Assembly: GCF_002813455.1 (NCBI RefSeq)
Contig: NZ_PHHE01000001.1
Location: forward strand, 2,480,001-2,544,000
DNA length: 64,000 nucleotides
Direction: 5' to 3'
Origin: Pseudomonas baetica
GTDB taxonomy: Bacteria > Pseudomonadota > Gammaproteobacteria > Pseudomonadales > Pseudomonadaceae
Below, piece by piece: positions 1 through 7,242 of the stretch. The notes under the pieces are model-generated. The model did not search any database. It was given only the letters and a program-made list of their open reading frames with translations, and was not told the origin of the DNA. Numbering within the stretch: position 1 is the first letter of the stretch; each line of letters starts with the position of its first letter. Made by a program: the position numbers and the translations under genes.

Positions 1-16
1 CACACGGGACAGCATC

Positions 17-349
17 ATGCCAATTAAAAATATCCGCAGTTTGTTGCTACTTCCAATAGCATTGGCCTACAGCAGCTATGCCGCATCTGCCCATGAGCAG
101 GATCAGCTCAGTCTAGTCCAGCGGCAACTCGACATTGTCGAACGCGTTGCAATGCAAGCTGAGGCAGCCAGCACTACTGAACCCGACGATCGCTATCGCT
201 TCGACTATCCCCGCCTGTCTCAGGACATCCAACGCATCCGTCACGGTGTGCAGGGTTACCTGTCCCCTTCCCGCGCTCAACCCTGCGATCCCACTGAATT
301 GGTCGGCGATTACTGCCTCGACGCCCTGCCCGTGGAGCCGTCGCCATGA
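17..349 (+). CDS. RAQPRD-family integrative conjugative element protein
   Basis: A 110-residue protein with an N-terminal signal peptide (hydrophobic stretch at about residues 8-24, likely cleavage after AASA). It carries the short motif RAQPCDP near residue 86, which matches the signature of the small RAQPRD family found in GI-type integrative conjugative elements. These proteins are exported and belong to the conjugation gene block; their exact role is not known. The stop overlaps the next start (ATGA), so the two genes are translationally coupled as in intact ICEs. The rest of the element would lie upstream of the window. The family call rests on the motif, size, signal peptide and neighbour. 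Confidence 0.8.
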   Translation: MPIKNIRSLLLLPIALAYSSYAASAHEQDQLSLVQRQLDIVERVAMQAEAASTTEPDDRYRFDYPRLSQDIQRIRHGVQGYLSPSRAQPCDPTELVGDYCLDALPVEPSP

Positions 350-804
350 GCATGACTGACGCTCAGACCGCTGCCTTCCAAAACGCCTCCGGCTTCGCAC
401 CGCAGAGCAGCTCGACGCTCTGGCTATCACTAGTTCTGGTTCTGGCTTTGCTTTGGTGCGCGTGGGTGACGTGGACGGCTTACCGGGGTTGGGCCACCGG
501 CAGTGTGCGCTTCGGCGCGCTTGGCGGAAGTACCGCACGCGTGCTGCTCACCTTGTTGGTCCTGATGTTCTTCACCCTGTCCTACCGTCCCACGCAAAGT
601 CATGCTCGTGCTGATGATGTTCGTCATGTGCATGACGATGGTCGTGCTGATGATGTTCGTCATGTGCATGACGATGGTCGTGCTCAAGCGGTTCATGTTG
701 ATGCTCGTGGGCATGGTTCTCCATCAGGTGAATCCACACACCGAAGGCCATCAGCGCAGCAGCGAGCAGGAACATCAGGGATACCGATTCCCCCAGCACC
801 ATGA
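346..804 (+). CDS. TIGR03758-like ICE membrane protein with chimeric C-terminus
   Basis: The first 78 or so residues look like the small ICE protein that normally follows RAQPRD: an N-terminal NASGF motif, one membrane segment (about residues 27-45), a TAYRGWATGS motif and a second hydrophobic segment ending in FFTLS. From memory, family members stop at about that serine. Here the frame runs on for about 74 further residues that are simply the antisense of the neighbouring EamA gene's His-rich tail (RADDVRHVHDDG repeats). The natural stop codon seems to have been lost at a recombination junction near 575-600. The N-terminal part is a real gene; the extension is probably meaningless. Confidence 0.6.
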   Translation: MSMTDAQTAAFQNASGFAPQSSSTLWLSLVLVLALLWCAWVTWTAYRGWATGSVRFGALGGSTARVLLTLLVLMFFTLSYRPTQSHARADDVRHVHDDGRADDVRHVHDDGRAQAVHVDARGHGSPSGESTHRRPSAQQRAGTSGIPIPPAP

Positions 805-1570
805 TCGAGATCACCGCGCCCAGAAAAGGCGCTGTGGAAAAGTAAGCCCCGGTGCGAGCGCTACCGAGCCCGCGAAGGGCGAGAACGAACAGCACCAGGC
901 TGACGCCGTAGCCGAGTAATCCCACCAGCATGATTGAGACCAACGGGCCCGGCGCTGGCAGTTGCGTACCGATACCCCATGCGAGGGCGCAATTGACCAC
1001 ACCGGCCGCCAACCCCTTGCTGCCGGCGATAAACAGCGCGTCCGAGGCCGAGACTTTACGGGTCAGGTTGTTGTCGATCGCCCAACACAGGCAGGCGAAA
1101 GCCACCGCCAACGGCCCTGTCCAGTCATGAGCCGTCGCGGTGTCTTGCGGCCACGCCAGCACCACACCGCCCAATACAATCGCGATCATGCCGATCACAA
1201 TTCGGCGATCGGCGTTTTCCTTGAACACCACCCACGCCAGCACCGCCGTCAGCACCGATTCCAGATTAAGCATCAACGAGGCCGTTGCCCCCGTCGTTCG
1301 CGTCAGACCGAACATCAAGGCGGTCGGCGCCAGTACACCGCCAAAGACGATGGCACCGATCAGCCACGGCCACTCTTTTGCCGCAAACCCTGACCGTCGC
1401 CAACCCTGATCGCGAACAACACGAACAACGGCCAGCCCCAGACCGCTTCCCAGGTAGAGCAGCCCGGCCAACAGAACAGGATTGGTCTGCACGCCCAGAA
1501 GTTTGGCGAGTGGCGTGCTGGCACCGAACAATGCCGCAGCCGCCAACGCATAAAGAACATTCAATTTCAT
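572..1570 (-). CDS. EamA/DMT-family transporter with truncated His-rich tail
   Basis: An inner-membrane protein with ten predicted membrane segments in two EamA repeats, typical of drug/metabolite transporters. The start chosen is the ATG at 1570 (MKLNVLYALAAAALFGAS), because the protein then begins directly with the first membrane helix. After the last helix comes a tail very rich in His, Asp and Glu (HAHEHQHEP, HDHRHAHDEHHQ twice). Such tails suggest divalent metal binding, so metal export is a reasonable guess, but the substrate is unknown. The tail ends abruptly in DFAWDGRTG, whose last residues are antisense to the ICE gene, so the native 3' end appears to have been replaced. Confidence 0.8.
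   Translation of the reverse strand: MKLNVLYALAAAALFGASTPLAKLLGVQTNPVLLAGLLYLGSGLGLAVVRVVRDQGWRRSGFAAKEWPWLIGAIVFGGVLAPTALMFGLTRTTGATASLMLNLESVLTAVLAWVVFKENADRRIVIGMIAIVLGGVVLAWPQDTATAHDWTGPLAVAFACLCWAIDNNLTRKVSASDALFIAGSKGLAAGVVNCALAWGIGTQLPAPGPLVSIMLVGLLGYGVSLVLFVLALRGLGSARTGAYFSTAPFLGAVISIMVLGESVSLMFLLAAALMAFGVWIHLMENHAHEHQHEPLEHDHRHAHDEHHQHDHRHAHDEHHQHEHDFAWDGRTG
606..684. repeat. 36-bp tandem repeat encoding a His-rich motif
   Basis: Two perfect copies of a 36-bp unit lie at 606-641 and 642-677, with the start of a third. On the minus strand each unit codes for the 12 residues HDHRHAHDEHHQ in the transporter tail. Unit gain or loss would change the tail in 12-residue steps without a frameshift. 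Confidence 0.85.
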
Positions 1571-1740
1571 TGTGGAGTCGCCCTGCCAGATCCAATGCTC
1601 GTGCATGAACAGCATAGCTTTGCCCGCGTGAGCGTTATGTGAACGACTGAGTGTGCGACTCTGCCAACATCATTGATTGGACGCCTGCGCCGCCTCGGAT
1701 CTATGCTTCGGGCAATCAGACAACTATCCGCAGGACGCTC

Positions 1741-2667
1741 ATGAACATCTGGCTCGGCGCCGCACTGGCAACCCTCGTTTCACTCTCTGCTCACGCAGCC
1801 ACTACCGACGTCCCGCCGAGAATCCAGCAGGTCGTCTACAAAAGCGGCTATGGCAGCGTGCAGTTCAAACAGTCGATCAAGGGCTATAAGACCGCGGAGT
1901 ACAAGCTCGACGCCAAGGCCGGGCAGATGCTGACGGTGGACTTCAAACCCTCCAACACCTCGGCCTACTTCAACATCACCGCCAAAGGTGCTGATTACGC
2001 GCTGTTCAACGGCTCGATCATGGGTAATCGCTTCCTCGGCTCGATACCCGCCGATGGCGAGTACACGGTGCAGGTCTATCTCATGCGCAATGCAGCACGG
2101 CGCAGTGAAGTGGCCAACTACGACATCACCTTGATCCTTTCCAGCGCCGACACTGTGGACAACAGCCAGCCCTTCGAGCAGAACCTTACGCTGCAGGGCA
2201 TCGACTTTCATGTGCAAGCCGATCAGGTTGATGGCAAACCCGCTCTGCGCATTGAGCCCAAAGGGCTGGAAATCGATAACTCGGCGATCATCCGTCCGCT
2301 CACCGGCAACATCGTCCGCGCCGAAGTCGCCGACCTCAATAACGATGGCTCACCGGAAATCTACGTCTCTACCCGCTCCCCCGGTCGCGGCCTGCCGGGC
2401 GAGTTGATCGCCTACTCGGCCAACCACAAAAAATCCCTGAGCGAAATCTACCTGCCAGCCGTCAGCGACAACCCGAAGACGGCCGAGGGTTATCAGGGTG
2501 AGGATGCGTTTTCAGTGGTGGAAAACAAGCTGGTGCAGCGGTTTCCGGTGTATGACAGCGCGGATGCCAACGCAGGCCGGACGGGAAAGATGCGGCAGAT
2601 TGAATACAAGCTGATGGCGGGGGAAGCGGGATGGGTCTTGCGCGAGGATAAAGTCTCGGAGCAGTGA
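1741..2667 (+). CDS. Periplasmic lysozyme-inhibitor-like protein, PliG-like plus PliI-like domains
   Basis: A 308-residue exported protein. The start at 1741 is preferred over an upstream in-frame codon because it gives a clean signal peptide (MNIWLGAALATLVSLSAHA) and has a GCAGGA ribosome site. Residues about 25-140 resemble the PliG fold (g-type lysozyme inhibitor): an IKGYKTAEYKL segment and a later VQVYLMRNAARR segment ending in YDITL. Residues about 200-305 resemble PliI (i-type inhibitor): DLNNDGSPEIYVSTRS, then YSANHKKSLSEIYLP and GYQGEDAFSVVENKLVQRFP. The likely role is to protect peptidoglycan in the periplasm against host or predator lysozymes. Domain calls come from remembered family motifs. 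Confidence 0.6.
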   Translation: MNIWLGAALATLVSLSAHAATTDVPPRIQQVVYKSGYGSVQFKQSIKGYKTAEYKLDAKAGQMLTVDFKPSNTSAYFNITAKGADYALFNGSIMGNRFLGSIPADGEYTVQVYLMRNAARRSEVANYDITLILSSADTVDNSQPFEQNLTLQGIDFHVQADQVDGKPALRIEPKGLEIDNSAIIRPLTGNIVRAEVADLNNDGSPEIYVSTRSPGRGLPGELIAYSANHKKSLSEIYLPAVSDNPKTAEGYQGEDAFSVVENKLVQRFPVYDSADANAGRTGKMRQIEYKLMAGEAGWVLREDKVSEQ

Positions 2668-2861
2668 AAACCGCTCGGACGTGTTTAGCGGGCGGCTTTC
2701 GCTTCCTACATTTCACGTCCTAGGAAATTTCCCTCAACACGTGTCGGCTTTCATGAACTGGTGAACCGTTTTTCAGGGCGCTAACCTCCACGCTTCGCTG
2801 CTATCCAGCGGACGGTTAGACAGGCCGCATCCGCAGAGATGTTCACTCACGGAGCTACGTC

Positions 2862-3230
2862 ATGAAAAAAATCACCCGACTTACACTTGTCGGACCGGTA
2901 CCTGCCGATGGGCAAACGCCCGGCTTGAAACCGCAACCCGACAGCACCGGTTCGAGCCGACGCCCCCGCCGTACGATACCCCTCAAGCAGATGCTCAGCG
3001 TGCGCGACGATGTCGACACGCTGACGCTACTGGCACATGCCAGTGATCTCCTGGATTCTCTCGCCGTCATCAGCGCCAACTTTGCCGACGAGTTCGACGG
3101 TTCCAAACGTCATGTCGCTGTGGCTATCAAGCAACTGAGCGCATTGGCCGAAATCGTGATCTGCCGGGCTCGGGATCAAGTGATGCAGCAAGGGTCGCCG
3201 ACTTCATCCGGCCCTGAAGTTCGCCACTGA
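2862..3230 (+). CDS. DUF6124-like small protein
   Basis: A 122-residue soluble protein that starts MKKITRLTLVGPVP. Its second half is helical: ASDLLDSLAVISANFADEFDGSKRHVAVAIKQLSALAEIVICRA. This pattern, two helices around a short charged loop, is the same as in the DUF6124 gene at 21937 (SETLGSATVMINNHIALVEGTHRKTLQGIAQVVMLAEL), and the lengths agree. The function of this Pseudomonas family is unknown. The start has GGAG at 2852-2855. The leader contains an inverted repeat (CTAACC...GGTTAG, about 2786-2820), and a hairpin AACGAGG/CCTCGTT follows the stop at 3233-3260. Confidence 0.65.
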   Translation: MKKITRLTLVGPVPADGQTPGLKPQPDSTGSSRRPRRTIPLKQMLSVRDDVDTLTLLAHASDLLDSLAVISANFADEFDGSKRHVAVAIKQLSALAEIVICRARDQVMQQGSPTSSGPEVRH

Positions 3231-3385
3231 CCAACGAGGCCTGCATCGGCCGACCTCGTTACCGGAGAATTCTTGATGTGCGGATCCAGCGGCCTCGAGG
3301 TCGCGCGGCGAGATGAATTTTTCTTCACTGCTGCCGTTCGGCCAAACCGGTAAAGTCCGCTCGCTCATTCAAGAAACTACGGTTC

Positions 3386-3414
3386 GCCCGCGGCTCTCCC
3401 GCGGGCTTTTTTTT
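3386..3414 (+). terminator. Intrinsic terminator interrupted by the IS
   Basis: An 8-bp stem GCCCGCGG (3386-3393) / CCGCGGGC (3399-3406) is followed by eight T (3407-3414). The IS begins directly after the T run, and the T run is repeated at its other end (4723-4730). It terminates plus-strand transcription; the transcript it ends is unclear because the nearest gene stops 155 bp upstream. Confidence 0.85.
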
Positions 3415-4722
3415 GGTTCTTCACGGAATCCCGGGAAACACAGAAACAAGAACGCCGATTTGCTTGATGATGTTCGTGCGAGCAAACACATCTAACAAAC
3501 CGGCGTTCTTATGCGCGATATTAATACTTTCCTTCCTTTTTGGGAGGGCTTTTCTGTCGTCACGATCAAGCCTGATGGTGATGCCCTCCAGATCGATCTT
3601 ACACCCCACGCCACCCGATTCCCTTCCTGTGGTGGGTGCCAAAAACCCTGTTCAACCACGCATGAGTATTGCCAGCGAGTCATTCGTGATTTACCCATTC
3701 TCGGTCGCGCAGTACGCCTGAGCGTTTTGCTCCGACGCGTTGGTTGCCGCGACTGTGGCAAACGCATGGAGGCCGTCAGTTGGCTGGATCGCTATGCCCG
3801 TATGACACGGCGTCTGGCAGAGGCGGTCATTCAAGCCTGTGAACGCCTTCCCACGTTGCACGTAGCGCAGATGTTTGGGCTGCATTGGGAGACCGTTCGG
3901 GTGCTGGAGCGTCGAGCCTTGCAAGCAGCATTGAGCGTTTTGCCAAAGGCGCAACCGCGACGTTTGGTGATGGACGAGTTCGCATTGTTCAAAGGTCATC
4001 GTTATGCCAGCGTTGTTCTGGATGCGGATACGCGACGGGTGCTGTGGATCGGCGAAGGCCGCAGCCGGGCGGCGGTCAGGCCATTTTTCGAAGAGCTGGG
4101 GCCAGAGGGGTGCGCCCGAATCGAAGCGGTGGCAATGGACATGAACACCGCTTTTGATCTGGAGGTTCGTCAGCACTGCCCAAAAGCGCGAGTGGTCTAC
4201 GATCTTTTCCATGTGGTGGCCAAATATGGCCGAGAGGTGATTGATCGGGTTCGCGTCGACGAAGCCAATCGACTGCGTCACGACAAGCCGGCCCGAAAGG
4301 TCATCAAGCAAGCGCGTTGGCTGCTCCTGCGCAACCCGCAGAACCTGAAAACACCGGAGCAACAGGTCCGCTTGGAGGATTTGCTGGCGGCCAACCAAGC
4401 GTTGATGACGGTCTACTTGATGAAAGCTGAACTCAAAACGCTCTGGACGCCAAGTACCGCCTGGGGCTGGAGATCAGCCTGGAAGCAATGGCTGCGCCAC
4501 GCTGATGAAAGCGCGATACCGGCTCTGATCCTGTTCGCCAAACGGCTAAAGGGTTACTGGCGGGGAATCGTCAGCCGGGTTCGCTGGCCGATGCACACGG
4601 GGCAGTTGGAAGGCATAAACAATCGAATAAAGGTTATCAAACGGATGGCGTACGGTTACCGGGATAGCGAATTCTTTTTCATGAAAATCAAGAGCGTCTT
4701 TCCCGGTAATCCGTGAAGAACC
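3415..4722 (+). mobile_element. ISL3-family insertion sequence, complete
   Basis: A 1308-bp element with 23-bp terminal inverted repeats matching at 21 of 23 positions (left 3415-3437, right 4700-4722, both starting GGTTCTTCACGGA read inward). It is flanked by an 8-bp direct repeat made only of T (3407-3414 and 4723-4730), the target duplication length usual for ISL3. It holds one full-length transposase. The near-perfect ends and intact gene suggest a recent, possibly still active copy. Confidence 0.93.
3511..4716 (+). CDS. ISL3-family transposase
   Basis: A 401-residue transposase. The N-terminal part has the zinc-finger-like cysteines of the family (CGGCQKPC near residue 40 and CRDCGKR near 75), followed by a helix-turn-helix region (VAQMFGLHWETVRVLERR). 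The catalytic DDE core includes DEFALFKG (first Asp, about residue 155), VAMDMNTAF (second Asp, about 211) and a C-terminal GQLEGINNRIKVIKR segment bearing the Glu. The length is normal for the family and there is no frameshift. The ATG follows immediately after the downstream arm of a hairpin (3448-3510), which may limit its translation. Confidence 0.95.
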   Translation: MRDINTFLPFWEGFSVVTIKPDGDALQIDLTPHATRFPSCGGCQKPCSTTHEYCQRVIRDLPILGRAVRLSVLLRRVGCRDCGKRMEAVSWLDRYARMTRRLAEAVIQACERLPTLHVAQMFGLHWETVRVLERRALQAALSVLPKAQPRRLVMDEFALFKGHRYASVVLDADTRRVLWIGEGRSRAAVRPFFEELGPEGCARIEAVAMDMNTAFDLEVRQHCPKARVVYDLFHVVAKYGREVIDRVRVDEANRLRHDKPARKVIKQARWLLLRNPQNLKTPEQQVRLEDLLAANQALMTVYLMKAELKTLWTPSTAWGWRSAWKQWLRHADESAIPALILFAKRLKGYWRGIVSRVRWPMHTGQLEGINNRIKVIKRMAYGYRDSEFFFMKIKSVFPGNP

Positions 4723-4825
4723 TTTTTTTTGCCTGGCGTTCAACGTCACTCGTCTCTCTATCACTTGCCGAACGCCGGGTATTACGCGACTCTGCCAGCA
4801 GTCTTCTCGCCCACCGGAGCACCCG

Positions 4826-5413
4826 ATGCCGCTGCTGACCCTGCCCTGCCAACGTCTGACGCTCGCCATCCTTGCCCCGGAGCAGGCAGAACTGGAAAGT
4901 GATTTCTACCGACGCAATCAGCGTCACCTGGCGCCGTGGTCGCCGATTCGTACCACCGACTACTTTTCCACCGAGCAGATACGTCGACGCCTCGACATCC
5001 AGGCCAGTGCCTTCGACGCCGGGTTGGCGATGCATTTTGCCCTGCTGACAGCGGACGGCCAGCAGATGATCGGTGCGTGCAACTTCAGCGGCATCATTCG
5101 CGGGGCGTTTCAGGCGTGTTACCTGGGCTATCACATCGACGAAGCGCATCAGGGCCAGGGCTTGATGCAGGAAGGGCTGGTGGCCGGCATCGGCTATATG
5201 TTCGAGACCCAGAACCTGCACCGGATCATGGCCAATTACGTGCCCGGCAACGAGCGCAGTGCTCGCCTGCTTGAGCGACTGGGCTTCGAACAGGAAGGCT
5301 ACGCCAAGGCGTATCTGAACATTGCCGGGCGCTGGCAGGATCATGTGCTGACGGCACTGGTCAATCCGGGCTTCGAAACACCGGATCAGCGTTGGTCGCG
5401 CCGACTGGGGTGA
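4826..5413 (+). CDS. rimJ: RimJ-like ribosomal protein alanine N-acetyltransferase
   Basis: A 195-residue GNAT-fold enzyme. It transfers acetyl from acetyl-CoA to the N-terminal alanine of a ribosomal protein (S5 in E. coli). Visible features are the N-terminal TERLTL-like strand (PCQRLTLAIL), the CYLGYHIDEAHQGQGLMQEGL acetyl-CoA loop region (Q/R-x-x-G-x-G/A type, about residue 107-120) and the C-terminal NERSARLLERLGFEQEGYAK motif that RimJ/RimL proteins share. The length equals E. coli RimJ. It sits just downstream of the IS right end, 95 bp away, so its original promoter may have been separated from upstream DNA. RimI or RimL is less likely because of the length and the HLAPWSP motif. Confidence 0.85.
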   Translation: MPLLTLPCQRLTLAILAPEQAELESDFYRRNQRHLAPWSPIRTTDYFSTEQIRRRLDIQASAFDAGLAMHFALLTADGQQMIGACNFSGIIRGAFQACYLGYHIDEAHQGQGLMQEGLVAGIGYMFETQNLHRIMANYVPGNERSARLLERLGFEQEGYAKAYLNIAGRWQDHVLTALVNPGFETPDQRWSRRLG

Positions 5414-5443
5414 TGTTCACAATTTGTTCAGCAATGGCGATTT

Positions 5444-6922
5444 ATGCTCAGGCCTCCCGCCCTTGCCGGTTGCCTGAAACCCATGTCGCGTGCCGCCACT
5501 TCGCTGTTTGTGCTTGCTGCCCTGCTGTTTTTCTTCGCGCTAGGCAACCATCAATTGCAAGGCTCCACCGAAGCCCGCGTCGCCGGGATCGCCATGGAGA
5601 TGCACCTGGACAATGACTGGGTGACGCCCCGTCTGTTCGGCGAGCCGTTTCTGGAAAAACCACCCCTGAGCCTGTGGCTGGATGCCGGCGCCATGCGCGT
5701 GTTCGGCGTTTCGCCGTGGGCGGTGCGACTGGCGTCGGCGCTGGCCGGGTTGCTCAGCGTGATGTTGCTCTACGGTATGTTGCGGCGCTTCGAACGGCCC
5801 AAGGCAATTGCGTGGACGGCGGGAATTCTGCTGGCAACCATGGCCAGTTATTGGAGTAACGTGCGCGGTGTGGGCGAGGATGCGCTGCTGGCCCTCGGTG
5901 TGACGGCGGCGTTGCTGGCATTTTTCCAGGCGCAACGTGCAGCGACCTTCGGCAGTTCGCTGCTGTTTGTCGTCGGCATTGCCATCGCCACGCTGAGTAA
6001 AGGCGTGCTGGGCCTGGCGATGCCGGGGGTGGTGATTTTCGCTTATCTGCTAGCCGATAACCTGATGGACAAACGTCTTAAAGTCGGTGACTGGCTGAGG
6101 CCGGGATTGCTCACCGTGGTCGGGCTGATTCCACTGCTGATCTGGCTCGTCGTGCTTTATCAGCATGGCGGTGCACAAGCGCTCAAAGAAGTGCTGCTGA
6201 CCAACAGTGTCGGGCGTTTCAGCGGATCATTCGTCGAGGCAGGGCACTACGAGCCATTCTATTACTACCTGGCGAAACTGCCCGAAGCCTTCCTGCCGTG
6301 GAACATTCTGGTGTACCTGGGGCTGTGGCATTTGCGTAAACAGTTGAAGGCCAATCGTTACCTGCTGTTTTTCAGCCTGTGGATCATCGCGCAATTCATC
6401 ATGCTGACCCTCGCGTCGAGCAAGCGCACGGTGTACCTGATGTCGATGACGCCGGCGGCTGCAGTCATAGCGGCGGAGTATGCGGGGGTGCTTTTCGAGC
6501 GATTGAGAAGGCATGAAACCACCAATCGATTTGTCGGACGAATCGCCCGTCATCGTCAGACGCTGGCAATGAGCATCCTCACACTGGTGATCGTCAGTTA
6601 TCTCGGCGCCGCGCAATGGGCGCTGCCCCAAGCAGATAAAAAGCTCTCGTTCCTGCCGCTGACCGAACACATTCAAACGCTGCAGGCCGAGGGGCAGCAA
6701 GTGGCACTGTTTCAAGCCAATGAGCGGGTCGGCGGTGCCAGCGTGTTCTACACCCGGCAGGTGCTCAAAGGCCTGGATACCGAGGCGCAGCTAGGGGAAT
6801 ACCTGGCCGCCGCCTCATCGCATGTTGCGGTGATGGCCGCAGACAAAGAACCCGCCGCTCCGTTGAAAGTGCTCAAGACCTTGATGGTCGGGCGGCAGGC
6901 TTATTACTTCGTCAGCTACTAA
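5444..6922 (+). CDS. ArnT-like glycosyltransferase family 39 membrane protein
   Basis: An integral membrane protein of 492 residues with about 11-12 hydrophobic segments. The first periplasmic loop holds STEARVAGIAMEM (acidic E-x-R type catalytic region) and the second FLEKPPLSLWLDAG, both characteristic of GT39/ArnT enzymes that move a sugar from undecaprenyl phosphate to an outer acceptor. ArnT itself adds aminoarabinose to lipid A; this protein is shorter in its periplasmic C-terminal domain, so the sugar and acceptor are not certain. The start is ambiguous: 5444 or an ATG at 5483 (MSRAATSLFVLAALL), neither with a clear ribosome site. It follows rimJ by 30 bp. A broken histidine phosphatase gene lies next to it. 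Confidence 0.8.
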   Translation: MLRPPALAGCLKPMSRAATSLFVLAALLFFFALGNHQLQGSTEARVAGIAMEMHLDNDWVTPRLFGEPFLEKPPLSLWLDAGAMRVFGVSPWAVRLASALAGLLSVMLLYGMLRRFERPKAIAWTAGILLATMASYWSNVRGVGEDALLALGVTAALLAFFQAQRAATFGSSLLFVVGIAIATLSKGVLGLAMPGVVIFAYLLADNLMDKRLKVGDWLRPGLLTVVGLIPLLIWLVVLYQHGGAQALKEVLLTNSVGRFSGSFVEAGHYEPFYYYLAKLPEAFLPWNILVYLGLWHLRKQLKANRYLLFFSLWIIAQFIMLTLASSKRTVYLMSMTPAAAVIAAEYAGVLFERLRRHETTNRFVGRIARHRQTLAMSILTLVIVSYLGAAQWALPQADKKLSFLPLTEHIQTLQAEGQQVALFQANERVGGASVFYTRQVLKGLDTEAQLGEYLAAASSHVAVMAADKEPAAPLKVLKTLMVGRQAYYFVSY

Positions 6923-7075
6923 AACACTGTGGCGAGGGAGCTTGCTGACGCTTGCGCGGCTTTGGAGTAATCGCAGCGCTCGACGTGGCGCACCAGCACG
7001 ATCATGTCGCCCTTGGCCCACCCAGCCGCCATCGCCTGCGCGCCAGCCGTGTGGGCAGGCCGTGACCCCCCATGT
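6919..7075 (-). pseudogene. Remnant of a histidine phosphatase gene
   Basis: One minus-strand frame reads WAKGDMIVLVRHVERCDYS, which is the N-terminal phosphohistidine motif (LVRHxERCD) of periplasmic histidine phosphatases related to Ais/PmrG. After DYS the reading changes to sequence resembling a REP fragment (GCGTCAGCAAGCTCCCTCGCCAC) and soon stops. The rest of the enzyme, including the second catalytic His, is missing, and there is no usable start. Ais-like phosphatases act on LPS core heptose phosphates, which fits the adjacent ArnT-like gene. The evidence is a short match, so this is a moderate call. Confidence 0.45.
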
Positions 7076-7125
7076 GAAAAAAGTCTTGGGAGCCCTTATT
7101 ACAAATTCCGTAGGACAAAACCCTT

Positions 7126-7150
7126 TCAGCTCTCGCATTTGCGGCCGATA
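7126..7150 (+). promoter_or_regulatory. Candidate FliA (sigma-28) promoter of the chemoreceptor gene
   Basis: TCAGC (7126-7130), 13 bp, then GCCGATA (7144-7150) fits the flagellar sigma-28 pattern TCAAG-N13-GCCGATA with one mismatch. It lies 93 bp upstream of the methyl-accepting protein start. Confidence 0.6.
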
Positions 7151-7242
7151 CAGTGCTGCTAAGACCCTTGCTGGCTCAAAAAAACAACAATCTTCCAGCC
7201 AAACCGACGATCAAGATGCACAACGTTTCTGGAGGAATTGTG

